NCBI GenBank assembly: GCA_005656395.1
Contig: SRSI01000073.1
Span: forward strand, 124,001-188,000
Direction of reading: 5' to 3'
Length of the DNA stretch: 64,000 bases
Source of the DNA: Strongyloides papillosus
Taxonomy: Eukaryota; Nematoda; Chromadorea; Rhabditida; Strongyloididae
Both the position numbers and the translations under genes were made by a program. Below, in pieces: positions 1 through 13,700 of the stretch. Numbering within the stretch: position 1 is the stretch's first letter; the number at the start of each line of letters is the position of its first letter. The notes beneath the pieces were generated by a model that did not search any database, was not told where the DNA came from, and was given only the letters and a program-made list of their open reading frames with translations.

Positions 1-47
1 TCTAAAAATATCGTGATAAGCAGAGCAAACCATGGTAAATTATCCAT
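1..47 (-). CDS. Possible 5' end of a secreted or membrane protein, cut by window edge
   Basis: Reading leftwards from an ATG at 47, the frame stays open to the window edge and begins MDNLPWFALLITIFL, which looks like a signal peptide or membrane anchor. Only about 15 residues are visible, so no family can be named. The next gene to the right is an astacin on the same strand, so this could be another secreted-protein gene. An open frame this short can arise by chance. Confidence 0.3.
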   Translation of the reverse strand, partial: MDNLPWFALLITIFL

Positions 48-902
48 TTATTTTGTTAGCAATTCAAATTTACTTCATTATGCTAGCTCAAACGACTTGT
101 GTATATTTGTTTTAAAAAAATCTTAAAATAAAAATAATCTAAAACAAATAACAGACTTTATATTTGGTAATAAATACAAACAAAAATGATATGCTATGAA
201 AAGTATTTTTTAGTTCTTATTTATAAGATTTATTATTTACTAATAACTTTAGAGATGCATATGTGGTGATACTGACTTTTAGTGTTGTACATTTTGTCCT
301 CCACTATATGCATAAAAAATGCGACTATATCCATAAGAAAACGTCAAAATCTTATTAAATTTTAAAATAATACAAATAATACTAGTAGTAATTACTTTCA
401 TTTTTTTTTCAATATGATATGCACAACAAAAGCTGTTATATATTTTTTTATTTTTCTACATTAAAAAAAGAATTTTCAAAAAAATAATTTTAATAATATA
501 TATAAATGATGACATTATATGCGCTTGTATAGTTAATGGTACAAAAATTACTTATATTAAATATAATCTCGATAAAATATCTAATGAATTTTCTTAAAAA
601 CCGTTAAAAGGAAAAGTTATAGAATATGAAATGAAAAATTATCAAATTTTATGTAGTATTTAATTTATTCTATTTAATAAAACGATTTTTGTTTGTACTT
701 TTAAAGATGGCATTAACATGAAGTGATGGTTTTGTATGCATATAACGTAACGCTTAAAAATTCATATATTGACGAAATTTTTAGTATATTTTTTATTTTT
801 ACATCACATATAAGCTATTATAATAGAAAGTAAAATTTATAAGATTACTTTATTAACCAAATATATTGATTATAATTTAGAATTGATTAATTTAACATAA
901 AA
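48..902. other. AT-rich intergenic DNA
   Basis: No coding frame, RNA gene or repeat is recognised. The stretch is downstream of the first astacin and probably holds its 3' UTR plus any promoter of the gene starting at 47. Confidence 0.5.
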
Positions 903-2384
903 TTAAATTGCATGGAAAGTAATGTTCATACTATTTTTCCAAAATGGGCTTCTATAATGAACAATTGCATGATCATTTTCAGAAATTATTGAAACATTTT
1001 TATTTTCTAAGCAGAAGAGGGCTCCAGTCGGAGTTTTGTCTGAAATAAATTTTATTTCAAGACTATTTCCTTTCATGCAAGTATATTCACTATTATAATC
1101 AAACATTGAGTATACAATAGTTATTTTAATTTTCATTTCGTGTGGAGCTTTTAAATGATAAAGACAATTTTTTTCTCCATTAAGGATTATATTTTTTGCA
1201 TCTTTTGTTGCATGGTAAAATGTTGTATTACATCCATCATTTGGTTTTGGTAGTTGAATGCAATTGTCTCCAGCATATCCTTCGACACACTTGCATTTGG
1301 TTTTGTTGTTAGGATCTGGGTACCCACCGTTATAGCATCGGATTTTTGTAAAGTTCTGTGAACAATAATGTAAATTTAATAACTTAACATCAAGAAAACT
1401 AAGACCGCTATTAGTTCCAATAGTTTTCGTAAAAAGTCGATTGTTAGGTAACATAGTAGGTCTACCATTTTTAGTGAAAGAGTCAAGAGCATAGTGCATA
1501 TCTGAACCATAGTCGTACTTTATATTGTAAGTAATAGCATTTGAAATGTGAAGTTTTACAAAATTTTTATCTGTACCATATCTAAAATTATCTTTATAGA
1601 TTGTTAAGAATTCATCTCTATCAGCTCGACATTGTTCATGAGTTGATCCTAAAGCATGCATTGTTTCATGTTGAACAGTTCCAACTGAAGTACATCCATG
1701 TCCAATGCTAATATCTTGAAACTGATCTGGTGATTTTCTGCCGACAAAACTCCAGCATCCATTTCCACTAAAGTATTTTAAGCCTGGTTGTTTATATGTT
1801 GGTCCGTACACTTTCATAAATCTGATGCATGTTTCATTTTCTATTAATTTTAGTGACTTATCTACTAAGGTTTCGTTTACTCCTTGAACATAGTATTTGA
1901 TAGGGAATTCCCATTTTGCATTTTCTTTTTTTTCTATTTTACGTTTTTTTCTGATAATTTCACTATCATTAAATAAATTTGATAAATCAACTTCATAAGC
2001 TCTTGCTTGTTCAATAGCTTCTTCCATAACTTCTTCTGCTTGATCTCTAGTAAGAATTTGATCTCCTCCCAACAAATAAGGATCTTCCATCGGTTTAACA
2101 TTTGCATTTTTATTATAAAAATTGCTTATATCTTCTTGTCTACTTTTAACTTGAGTTTCTATATTATAACTATCATTTTTTCCTTCTATCTGTTCTTCAA
2201 TTTTTTCAACGAATTGCATAGCTTTTTTTGTTATTTCAAAATCGTTCCTATCCTCTTCTGGAACATCAATGTTTTGAGTGAGCAACTAAAACTATTCAAA
2301 TAATATTTTTGAATATTAACATACCGATAAAGTAGTAGTAAAACAGAAAATCAGCAGCAAATTTATAATTATATTCTTTGTCAT
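903..2384 (-). CDS. Astacin-family zinc metallopeptidase (signal, propeptide, astacin, EGF, CUB)
   Basis: Two exons: 2384-2325 codes a 20-residue signal peptide (starts MTKNIIINLLLIFCF), a 39-nt GT..AG intron follows, and exon 2 is 2285-903. The total is 480 residues. In full-protein numbering the propeptide has an aspartate-switch-like LLGGDQILT near 91-99 and a basic cleavage site RKKRK near 132. The protease has HETMHALGSTHE (226-237), the HExxHxxGxxHE zinc site, and the Met-turn SDMHY near 281. An EGF-like module (CYNGGY...CKCVEGYAGDNC) and a CUB-like module follow. The usual Phe after the site glycine is Ser. The protein is probably a secreted endopeptidase. Astacins are greatly expanded in Strongyloides and linked to tissue migration or parasitic females; that role is inferred here. 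It is a tandem paralogue of the gene at 3600-5077. Confidence 0.93.
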
Positions 2385-2438
2385 AATAATATAATTATTT
2401 AGACAAAACTGAATGATATAATTTAATCAAAAATTGAA

Positions 2439-2446
2439 CTTATATA
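2439..2446 (-). promoter_or_regulatory. TATA-like box of the first astacin
   Basis: TATATAAG on the minus strand, 55 nt before the ATG. The paralogue has the same motif at the same distance, and several words between box and ATG are shared, including CAGTTT and GTCTAA. Confidence 0.55.
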
Positions 2447-3599
2447 TTCATCTTTTTTCTATTGCTAAAGGATGTATAAATATTAAGTATTCTTATTTTT
2501 TGCTATAAAGTAATGTTAAAATATTTAATATCAAATAATGATAGTTTGGTAAATTTATTTATTAAGGTTTATAAGAAATAGAGGAAATTTTAAAAAAATC
2601 ATGATGTTTACTTTGCTTTATTTGACAAACATTGCTTAAAAAGCAGGAAACTATGTATTACAAGTGAAATCTTATGTAACATTGCTTTTTATGAAATTTT
2701 TTTATACAAAAAGGAACTTTAAACAACATTTAGATAATTAACATATTTCATATTTATAAATTATATAAAACAATTTAATTATTTGATGATCGTTTGATAG
2801 ACCAATTTATAAATTTCCCAATATCAAGCATAACATTAATAAGCTTATTTTTTTAAGTCATCGATGGATTTATCTGATCTCAAGACAACGCATGACATTA
2901 TAAAAAATATATAGAAACTCAATAAGATAACCTTTAAATTCATCAAACAAAATTTATTTAATTTATCATTATACATTAAAGGTTTTTACAATTAATGCAC
3001 CAAATTATTTAAATGCAAAATTGAACAAGATTATTAAATTCTAGCATACAAAAAAAAGTTGATAAGTAAAAACAACTTTAATGATAAACGATGATAAGTA
3101 ATATAAACTGATATATATTTATACAGCATACCTATAAATATAGATTAATATTCTAAAAAAATTATATGTCATTTTTAGTATGTTATGCAATTCCTTTATT
3201 TTGTAAATATTTGTGACTGAAGATTTCAAAAAAGATATATTGTAAAATTTACTTTTAAAAAAATGGAATTAAAAACAATGTAGATTTTTATATATAAACG
3301 AATTTTATAAAAACTTACTAAAAAATACAAGTTATAAATTTAATAATATAATACGATGGTTTAATTAAGAATAATTAATTTTAAATTTTATAGATATACG
3401 CTTAATTAAAAGCAAAAATTAAATTATTCGTATTTTTACCAGAAATTTTAATTCATTCTCTATATTATTACATTATCAACAATTTTAAATAAATCTTTAA
3501 AATTTATTAAACGTTGTTTATTGTAAATTATTTTATATTGTATTATTTTATTAATCATACATACTGATTAAAAATAAAAACGATTAATTTTGCAAAAGA
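2447..3599. other. AT-rich intergenic DNA between the astacins
   Basis: No coding frame is supported. The stretch should hold the distal promoter of the first astacin and the 3' UTR of the second. Confidence 0.5.
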
Positions 3600-5077
3600 T
3601 TAAATTGCCCTAAAAGTAATTTCCATCTTATTCATATCATATGCACTTCTATAATGAACAATTGCGTGATCATTTTCAGAAGAAATTTGTAAGTTTTTAA
3701 TTTCTTTGCAAAGGAGAGCTCCAGTTGGTGTTTTGTCGCCAATAAATTTAACTTCAAGACTGTTGTCTTTGATACAATAATTTCTATATGACGGTGTAAT
3801 GTTTATATTTGTAACAGTTATATTAATTTTCTTTCCATGTTGAGCTTTTAAATGATAAAGACAATTCTTAGCACCACCAAGAGATAATGTTTGTAAATTT
3901 TGCGTTACATGATATAATGTTGTATTACATCCATTATTTGGTTTTGGTAGTGTAATACACTTACTTCCAGCATATCCTTCTACGCACTTGCATCTGGTAT
4001 TATCGTTAGGATCTTCATAACCTCCATTGTAACACTTTATCTTTTTTGTAAAATTCTTTGAGCAATAATGTAAATTTACTAATTTAATATCAAGAAAACT
4101 AAGGCCATTGTCAATACCAAGTGTTTTATTGAAAATACCATTTTTAGGCATCATAGTGTCTTTTCCATTCTTAGAAAAAGAATCTCCTGGATATTGCATC
4201 TCTGAACCATAGTCATATTTTGTATTATAAGTGAGAGCATTTGATATGTTAAGTTGTTCATAATTGTATAATAAACTAGGCAGCATATTTTCTGTCAAAA
4301 TTGTTAAATATTGATCTCTATCAGCCCTAGATTGCTCATGAGTTGATCCTAGAGCATGCATAGTTTCATGTTGAACAGTTCCAAATGTGGTACATCCATA
4401 CCCAATGCTAACATCTTGAAATTTTTTTTCCTCTGTTCGTCCAACATAACTCCAACATCCATTTCCTTTGACGAATTTCAAACCAGGCTGCTCGGGAGGA
4501 ATTGTTTTTTGTTTTTCAAACCTGATGCATGTTTCATTCTGCATTGCCTTTAATGCTTTATCAACTAAATCTACGTCTACCCCTAGAACAACATATTTAA
4601 TTGGAAAATCCCAAGCATAAGTAAGATTTTTTTGTATTTTTCTTTTAGTTCTTGTATTTTCACCTAGTAAACCTGATAAATCAATTTCATAACTTCTAGC
4701 CTTTTCAATAACGTCATCTACAAGATTTTCTGCTTGATAGCTGGTAAGCATTTCATCTCCTTCAAGCAAATAAGAATTTTCCATTGGTTTAACAGTCGTA
4801 TTTTCATTATCAAAATTGCTTATGCTTTCTTGTGTTTTTTTAGAATGAGTTTCCGTATTATAGTTACCATTTTTTTCTTCTATCTTTTCTTCAACTTTTT
4901 CAACAATTTCCAAAGCTTTTTTTGTTATTTTAAAATTGTCTCTATCCTGTGCTGGATACTTTTCTTCTTCAGAAGACAACTAAAACCATTTAAATAAGAT
5001 TTTAATTTTTAACATACCAATGAAACAGTGGAAAAACAAAAAAATAACAGGAATATTAAAATTATATTCTTCGTCAT
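3600..5077 (-). CDS. Astacin-family zinc metallopeptidase, tandem paralogue
   Basis: Two exons: 5077-5018 codes a 20-residue signal peptide (MTKNIILIFLLFFCF...), the intron is 38 nt, and exon 2 is 4979-3600. The total is 479 residues. The layout matches its neighbour: propeptide with the aspartate-switch-like LLEGDEMLT near 91, a basic site TKRK near 131, zinc site HETMHALGSTHE at about 224-235, EGF-like module (CKCVEGYAGSKC) and a CUB-like tail. The Met-turn reads SEMQY where most astacins have SxMHY, so the His before the conserved Tyr is Gln; Met and Tyr are kept. Intron position, phase and proximal promoter match the first astacin, showing a tandem duplication that included the promoter. 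The protein is probably secreted and active. Confidence 0.93.
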
Positions 5078-5131
5078 AATTCTATAATTACTTAGACGAA
5101 ACTGTACGATAAAATTGAATCAAAATCAACC

Positions 5132-5139
5132 CTTATATA
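5132..5139 (-). promoter_or_regulatory. TATA-like box of the second astacin
   Basis: TATATAAG on the minus strand, 55 nt before the ATG at 5077, at the same spacing as in the first astacin. Confidence 0.55.
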
Positions 5140-5577
5140 TTTAATATTTTTTATAGTTAAAGTATATATAAATACTAAGAGTTCTCATTTTTAACTAAAA
5201 TTATATCAAAAAAAATCTAATATCAAATAAAGATAGCTGAATACATTTATTTATAGAGTTTATAAATACATTGAATAGAAAATAAAATTTTAAAAAAATG
5301 ATAAAATTTACTTTGCTTCATTTATAAATATAGTTTAAATTATAAAAAATATGTATTAAAGATGAAATTTTATGTAAAATTGTTTGATAAGATTTTTTTT
5401 ATCTAAAAGTACAAATATTTTATTAGTGGATTTTTATACAAAAAGATAATTTTAAATAAAATACAAATATTTTTTATATTTATAACTTATTTTAAAATAT
5501 GTTAGGTATTGGAAATCATTTGAATGATTAATTTGCATATTTTCGGTTATTATAACTAATATTTTTTAGCTTATAAA

Positions 5578-6437
5578 TTAGGTTGGTTACAGATGTTCTG
5601 TTATTTTTATACAGAAACTTAAAGACAATATAATTTTAATAAGTAAATCCTTTAATTTATAATATTACATTTATTACTATCTACAATTTTTCTTTACTTT
5701 GTGGTAATCTAACTGAATTCAAATGTAAAAATTTCTTTTAATCTTCTTTTAGAAATTTTAACAATATTAATATTTTATTAATTTTACTAAGCGTCTATCA
5801 TTCAAAAATCTATACAGAGAAAAAAATAATGCTGTAGTTATGTGGAGATATACCTGAAAAGTATGTTTAAGTGAAGAAAAACTTCATAGCTTAATTCATC
5901 GAGTTTTTTCTAGTCTTTAATGCATGGTTGTCATATTAGAAACAACTTTTTTACTACTTTTAAAATATTGCTATTTTTAAAATTTTCTTGCTTAATTTTG
6001 ATAACGTATTACACTAAAGGCGATTAAAAATAGTTTGTATGTAATAGAATTTTAAAAATTCATCATTAGAAGCAGATGTTTAAAAGTGCATGTTTTTTTT
6101 TCAAGATTCATTTTTTCCCCCTGTGAACTTTGATAACATTCTTTGCACAGTTCTAAAATTTATATTACCAACTTCCCATACTCTACATAAATTTCTAGAA
6201 GCTTTAATTGTGTTATGTCTTATTTGAAGCTCGTTGAATATGCAGTAACAAAAATAACTCCTAACTAAATTCATGCTATAGCAAAAAAAATGAATCGTAA
6301 ATAACATAACAAATTGTAACTGTACAAATTAAAGTTAAAAAGTGATATTGTCTAATTATTATAGTAAATTAATTTTCTACAATATGTGGTCATTTTTTTG
6401 ATAATAAAAATGGAAAAACGACTGAACGTTTTACTAA
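5578..6437 (-). mobile_element. Decayed mariner-type element with internal deletion, copy 1
   Basis: The left end reads TTAGGTTGGTTACAGATGTT and the right end, reversed, begins TTAGTAAAACGTTCAGTCG; they are imperfect inverted ends related to those of the copy at 21885-22770. On the minus strand 6101-6307 encodes a mariner N-terminal helix-turn-helix relic (words like IRHNTIKASRNLCRVW and RTVQRM). Around 5810-5900 it matches the C-terminal transposase region of the other copy. Most of the catalytic middle is missing in both. At about 860 bp it is shorter than the usual 1.3 kb, so it is non-autonomous and dead. Confidence 0.7.
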
Positions 6438-8276
6438 CATCATGTCTGCATTTTAGTTACATAAAATTAATTTATTTAATGCTCTGCTAATCTAAAATAA
6501 GATATGTTTGTATTTAAACTGATATTTTGGAGAGTATAGTAGTTTAAAATACTATTTGTTAGATGACGTTAATTGTCAGTAATATTCCTTATTCATTTGC
6601 AATGTTTAGACAAAGAATAGCCACTGAAGAAAGAAAAAAAGTTGTCTAATTTTGTTTTGCTAATTACTGTAAGATTATCTATAGACATAGAACGTATAAA
6701 ATACAATTTGAAATTGATAAAACATATTCATAAAATCAATAAAACGTGTATTTGAACTCTTTGATCAATATAAAACAGTTGACGAATTAAAACGAATTGA
6801 CCACATTCAACATTTTCAAAAAAATATTGAAAAGAGAACTAGTGAAATATCTGAAAATACGATAAATAAAGTTATGAATAATGCTATTAAAAGAACACAA
6901 TAATGTTATGAATTTTGGAGCAATTTTTTTAAGATATGATGCTATAAAATTAATCAATAAACAAGTGTTCATAAAAATTATTATTATTTCACGTAGTTTA
7001 ATGTTTATATAAAAAGCTATTTTTACCAACATAAAAATGAGAACAAGTCTGTTAAAAGATCATACTTCTAAAAATATGCCAGCCATTAAATTTTCTGGTT
7101 AATTTTTATGAAAGCATCAGAAACCTTTACAAATTCCTAAAAATTATATAAATCTTATGAGGACATTAACTATTAATAATATATATTTTTCAGTTGATTT
7201 AAAATATTTTAAAAAAGTACACAGATTTCAATGATAATTACAGTTTAAAAAATTTAATAAGGAAGTGCTAAAAAGATGCGATTGTTAAAAGCTATTTTAC
7301 TAAAATATTACTTTAAAAAATATCATACACTATAATTGTCTTTTGTTTAATATTTTTTTAATGATTTTTAATCTGTTAATAATATAAGTATCTTTAATGA
7401 ATTGTTCTTCTAGGAATTTTTGAGTAATAAGAACGGAATTATCTAAAAAATAGTAATTTTTAAAAAAAATGTGGAAATTTGGAGCTTAAGAAATAAGAAT
7501 GATTCATTCATTTCACACTTTAATATTTAAGATGAACAATAATCTTTGGTATAGGTAATAATATTTTTAAAATTCTAAATATTATTTATAATTAGGTATC
7601 AAATGAATTAGGAACAATGATATACTAAATTTTAAGTAAATTTTCTCAAGAACATCTATAATTATTAATTTAAAAATAAATAAAATTACAATCTAATCAT
7701 TATTTTGGCCAAAATTAATATTTAATATAATTTTTATCAATAGTGCAGAACTTTTAACAAATAAATATAAAAAGAAAATTTTACTACTATTTAGTTAGCT
7801 ATGATTTTATTAACTTATGTAATTGCATTAAATCTAATAATTTATAAGATCTTCCTTAAGCATAAAAAATGCTAGGGATACATAATTCGACATTAATTTC
7901 TTTTACAAATTTAATATACTTCTGCATTTTTTTAAACTGGATTTCGTACCTAAAGTTTAAAGCACAAATCTAACGTTCGAATCTATCATTTTTATTTCAT
8001 TGTCGAGTTAATAAATATATTTTTAATCCAATCAAATTTATTATTAAATAAAAAAAAATTCAATAACAAACTTAAAAAATTATTATAATTTTCATTATTA
8101 TAATAATTTATTTTATTTGATATTTAAAATTATCAAAGAATAATAGATTTAATTATTATTTTTTAATAATTTGAAAAACATCTCTATTATTTTGCAATTA
8201 TCAAAAATAACAATTGTCTAAGTATATTTTTTATATAAAAATATTTTCATTTTATGATACATTTTTTAATTCCAAC
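6438..8276. other. AT-rich intergenic DNA
   Basis: No gene is supported. Short open frames here have low-complexity K/N/I/F composition and no recognisable family. The end of the stretch is the likely promoter of the first 7TM gene. Confidence 0.45.
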
Positions 8277-9314
8277 ATGATTCTACCAATTCCTACTTTT
8301 ATAATTATTTTAAGATTAACATTGTCTATTATTGCAATACTTTTGTCATTAGGAATCGGATTGTTTGTGCTATCAAAAAAATCATGGCATCGTTATTTTA
8401 AAACAGCATTTTTTGTACTTCTGTTAGCATATATTTGTAACGCTGCATCTACTGTGTTTATAGATGCAATTTGTCTGGCTAATTTTGAAAAATCTATATT
8501 GTATGAAGATAATTTTTTGAAACATTTATATGATAAGGGTCGAGGAGCACAAAGAGGATGTACATCTGTTTCTAGAGGTTGTTTATGGTGCATTATTGCA
8601 GAGAGAACAATAGCAACAATTAAAAGAAAAGGATATGAGTTATATTGTAACAATTTCTTAGCCTTACTTATTTTTTTAGTTCCATTTATCTATGGATGTA
8701 CAGTAATTGTTCTCAGTATTACAATACCTTCTTTTAGTGCTGTTTATTATAGATTATCAACGATTTTGGACATTCTTATAGCTTTGCTATCAATTTATTT
8801 GTTGTATATAAATTATCGATATAGGCGAGAAGATAAAGGCAGAAGAATAGACTTATCGGAAAAGTTCCAGGTAACTCTAGTATATTTATTTGAAGATAAC
8901 CTTTTTTATCACCTTTAGATAAGTGAGAATATACGTCTTATTAAATTTTGCGTTCCGATAATAGTGGTACATGTTTTTGTAAATTGCTTAACCTATATTT
9001 TATTAGAAACAATATTTCTCGATTACATTTCATCTGAACGACTAATTTTTTATACCTTTTTTGTTTTAATATCATCATATAATATGTTTTTGCTTAATAT
9101 TTGGTATCAAAACAATTCTTGTTTAGAAAGAAAAGTTTCTTGTACAGTTGAAGTTATTAGTAGAAATGACATGTCTAAAGCATGCAAATTAAATCACCGT
9201 AAAAAAGATGGTAACCAAATGGCAAGTGTAATGTTATCGAATTATAATAATGAAGAAATACCGACACAATATGATCAATTGAGTTATTTTAATGTTTATG
9301 CTAAAGTATGGTAG
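8277..9314 (+). CDS. Sra/Sre-like serpentine 7TM chemoreceptor, family member 1
   Basis: Exon 1 runs 8277-8870 (198 codons) and exon 2 8919-9314, with a 48-nt intron between; the total is 329 residues. The ATG at 8277 is the first in frame and lines up with the starts of the paralogues. Shared family words are a WH..YF/YR motif after TM1, a C(I)WxxxxER..AT.K.K.YE stretch after TM3, LSEKFQ directly at the exon end with ISENIR opening exon 2, and the tail YDQLSYFNVYAKVW. Several hydrophobic segments fit seven TMs. The LSxKYQ..EN signature resembles C. elegans Sra/Srab/Sre receptors, so a role as a sensory GPCR is inferred. It is the first of five plus-strand paralogues. Confidence 0.82.
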
Positions 9315-9692
9315 CAATTAATTCCCGAACTAGTATTTTTTAAATAAATATCACTTCATTTTTTATAAATATTTACATTTATTTGAAAAATAATTAAAAA
9401 ATTTTTTAACCTACTCATAAAAACAATTAATTATGATATTTTTTTTCTATAAAAACAGCTATTAATTACAATAATTTTTAACAATTATTTCATATTTTTT
9501 TCTTTCTAAAGCCATTAAAAGACTAACTAAATTTTTTTTACAAATGCCATAATCATAATATACGCCTCATCCATTAGTACATTTCATCTTTACTGAATAT
9601 GAATTATTAATTTATATAAAAGAGAGAATATTTTACTTAAACGTCAAAATTTAGATTTAGTTATAATTATTATTTAATTATAAAATTTTATT
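9315..9692. other. Short intergenic gap between 7TM genes
   Basis: 378 nt, AT-rich, with no coding signal. It must hold the 3' end of one receptor gene and the promoter of the next. Confidence 0.5.
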
Positions 9693-10726
9693 ATGAGATT
9701 TATTGTTTTTGTTCTAAATGTCTTGGAGATTATTGGAAATATTGGAGCATTCCTTTTTATACCAATTATCTTTAAATTTATATTTCAACGAAAAGAATGG
9801 CACCTTTATTATAGAAGTATATTTTCCTCAGTGATTGTTGCATGTACGATTCATACTTTATCTTCATTAGTTATTTATACTATTATTTTTCACGTAAATA
9901 GAATACCCGTTCTGGGGGAAAATTTTGAATTGACACATGTTTACAGTCTTGCAAGATATTTTTTAAAAGGTAGCTGTGGAACTGTTAGGATTTGTATATG
10001 GATATTGGTTATTGAAAGAACATTTGCTACTGTTAAAAAGAAAAACTACGAACTTCATCATAATTACTTTGTTGCTGTAATACTTTTTATCATTCCATTT
10101 GCGTATGGATATAATATTGATAATATTGGACATTTTTGGCCATTCTTTAGAAATAATTATGTCAAATTTTGTATAGCAATTGATTGTTTAACATTGCTTG
10201 TCCTCATAATTCTTTGGCTTCTTAATAGAAAACTTCATCAATTGCATCATGAAAAAGTTTTAACATTATCTGAAAAGTTCCAAGTATGTAAACTATATTT
10301 TTATAACAATTTAATAAAATTATTTAGATTTCCGAAAATATAAGACTTTCTAAACTTAGCCTTCCGGTTACAATATTATTTATTTTGGATAATTACACAT
10401 TTAATATTATTTTTTCAATTGGTATATTTACACCAGAAGAAGATGAATTTTTAACTTTACTTAATTATGGATCACTTGCTTATTGTTATGCAGGATTTTT
10501 TATATTTGTCCTTTATCAGTACAAAGAAAAATTTTCCCTACAATTCTCAATAGGAAGGAACAAAGTCGTCAATTCTTCGAACAACGATGTATCATCAAAA
10601 AACAATGATAACAGTCAAAGGCATGATAAAACTCAAGTTATTAAGATGAAAAATGCTAACAATAAACTTGTACCGATGGATTATGACCAAAAAAGTTATT
10701 TTAATGTGTATGCAAATACTTGGTAA
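9693..10726 (+). CDS. Sra/Sre-like serpentine 7TM chemoreceptor, family member 2
   Basis: Exon 1 runs 9693-10283 (197 codons) and exon 2 10328-10726, with a 44-nt intron; the total is 329 residues. The donor follows TLSEKFQ and exon 2 opens ISENIRLSKL, exactly as in member 1. Motifs are EWHLYYRS after TM1, RICIWILVIERTFATVKKKN after TM3, a conserved AYGYNI..GHFWPFF loop, and the tail YDQKSYFNVYANTW. The long hydrophilic stretch before the tail (Asn/Ser/Lys-rich) is the predicted cytoplasmic C-terminus. A chemosensory GPCR role is inferred from family resemblance; ligand unknown. Confidence 0.83.
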
Positions 10727-13700
10727 TAGTATTAGTTGTAAGTTAATAAGGAAATGCTATAAAATTATAAGAATTAACACTTTAAAAACTATTTAAATCC
10801 AAAGTTATTTAACTATAAAAAAATTATGGAATATTTATTAATTTTCTAATGCATTTTAATTAGTCCATGCTTATTGTTTATATTTGTTTAATTATAATAA
10901 CAAAAAAACTACATTTCCTTACGTGAACAATTTTATGTCCTAATAGTATTATCAGTAATGATAATTTTGAAAAATCCGTACATTTTTTTGTTTGTAATTC
11001 TTAAACAACAAAGGGAATTAAAATTAACTAACAAAAAACGTTTAATAAAGTTTTATTATATTTAAAATATTGGTAAAAATTACTCAAATTACAATAAGAA
11101 AATGAATTGTGTAAAAAAATCTAATTTTAAGATAAATTTTTAAATTAATAATCGCTCATTTGTTAATATATAAGGACAAGTTTGACAAATAGATAGAAAT
11201 TATTTTAATTATTTATTAATTTGTTCAAAAATAATTATTTTTATTTTAAATAAAAGCCATTAGGAATGACGGATTGCTATTAAAGTGACAAAGGCTTGTG
11301 ATTAAAATTTCAAAGAGATTTCATTTTTCTAATATCACAAAAAACTACAAGATGCTAGACTTAAGATTTTAAAAAGTAACAAACGTTTTCTCCCTAAAAT
11401 ACTAATTAATATCCATGAAGAAATAATAACTGAGCAGTAAAAAATCTGGAGTGTAAGGAAGATGAAGCTCTGATTCATGCCCTATACAGTCATTTGTGAA
11501 ATATTCTGTTCTTAATTCATTAATGACTTTTAAATGGTTGGAAACTGTTCCAACAATAACATTCATCTACTCAACGTTTTCTTTAACAGTCACATGCGAA
11601 TCACATTTTAACTTAGTTCATAAATTTTTTATTTTGATATAAATTATGTCGTTATAGTCATCTTTAAAGATTTGTACTTTTATTGTTAAACAATATAGAC
11701 AAGCTTGTTTTTATTTTATAAAGAATAAAAATATTTTTTTGATAATTAGCTTAAATTACATTTAGCATATTTACAGTAATATTTTACTAAAAACACCTTC
11801 TAACGATAATTAAATACTAAACTAATAAAATTAAATTTCATAGCATATTACATTTTTTTATTTTTTATATTGTTATTATATTAAATCAAATTTGCAGGAG
11901 AATTTGTTGCTTTGTATATAAAATGTTAAAGATTAAAGTTGTTTTGAATATTTTTTTCGAAATATGAGTTTTTATGACATTTTATAAGCAGAATATATCC
12001 TTTGTTTCCCAACCAAATTTTTTACTAATTATTTTGTCTGAAATATGTAAAATATCATAGGAGGGATACTTTTATGCTTATAATGTTGTTATGAAATAAA
12101 ATAAACATATGTAAAAGAAATAACAACAAAGTTATATTACTTTTCCCACTAAACATCACTTTGGAAAAAAAATTTATGTATAAAATAAAGATTATTATAA
12201 GAAAAATAATAATATAATCATAAAGAAGGAAAAAAAGCATTAATTTTCTATTGAATAATTTTATAATACTGGTGCTCGTTAAAATGATATTATTTCATCA
12301 TAAGATAATACAGAATAATTAATTAAATGTGTCTACATTGGAAGTCTGCAAAATAGAATTTTGACTAAATAAATACTCAAAAAAAATAGAAAAAGTGGAT
12401 TATATGAATTATATAGGAGATAGTCAAAATATGGAAATTGTTTCTTTAATTTATAATAGGTTTTATTAACTTATGCTTTATCAAACTTTTAAATAAATAA
12501 AAACCCAGAACATCTTTGATCTTTATGTTCTCATTTGTAATAAATTCTTTTATTATAATGAAAAGACATTAAAAATAATAAACATGGTTTTTGGTATCTT
12601 AAATACAACTCGACATTATTAATGTATTAAGTGTTTTTCAATCATTACTAATAATTAATAAATTACATTGCTAATTGTTTTATTATTTGCTTTAACCAAT
12701 CAGAAAGCCATTGCTAATTAGATAATTAATTATATGTCTCAATAAAAAGTGCTGAAAAAGTTCAAAATGTTTTCTATAAAAAGAAATATATGTATTTAAG
12801 ATACTTTTAATTAATCTATGATACTCAAAAAAATTTGATTACTTTATTAAATATTTTTTATTTTAATCAAATTGTAATGTTCTTACTGTAAGATATTATT
12901 TTTAAAATGTAAATGAACAAAAATTAATGGAAACGCTGTACTTTTTAAACTATGGAAGTTGGATAATAGAAGTTAAAATAATACCACATTTTACAGGAGA
13001 TTTTGGTAAATTATTGATTATTCAATAATAGTTTTTTCGTTTATCAAACACAACAATAAACGTTTTTAAATGATTCTGTAAAAATAATTAACTTTCCTAA
13101 TTTATTTAAAATTAATATGGCAATTTTTTATGTTAACTAATTAATTCACATTTATTATTAATATAATCAAAGTATATTATGTTTAATATTAATCAAATAG
13201 TAACACAAAGTGTTATAATACATCAATTTTATACTTAGATGAATAGATATTATTAAAAGTGCTTTTTTTAAAAATGATCTAATGATTCTTAATATGCACT
13301 TTTAAAATAACTAACAAAAAAATAAATGTTTTTCCATTTTTATGACTAGAAAAATAAGATTATTTTGACTAAAAAGTTGAGTTATGAAAAATTATTAATT
13401 TCAGAAGTTAATACCCTGTTTGGTCAACAATTTAATGAAAAATATTTATCAAAATTGTTTATTGTTATATAAAACTATTAAATTTTATTGTTAAACAACA
13501 GTACCTTTTATTGTGTTTACTGTAAAGAAAAATTCACTAGAATAGGTCAAATTATTACCAATAAATATATATTTTCTGTTCGCAAAGTACAGTAATCTTT
13601 TACTTAAAATACCTTATAGTATAAATAATTAAAGTTCTTTTAAAAAACATATTAAACTGTTAATTATAACAACCACGCAATACTTTTTTATTAATAAATT

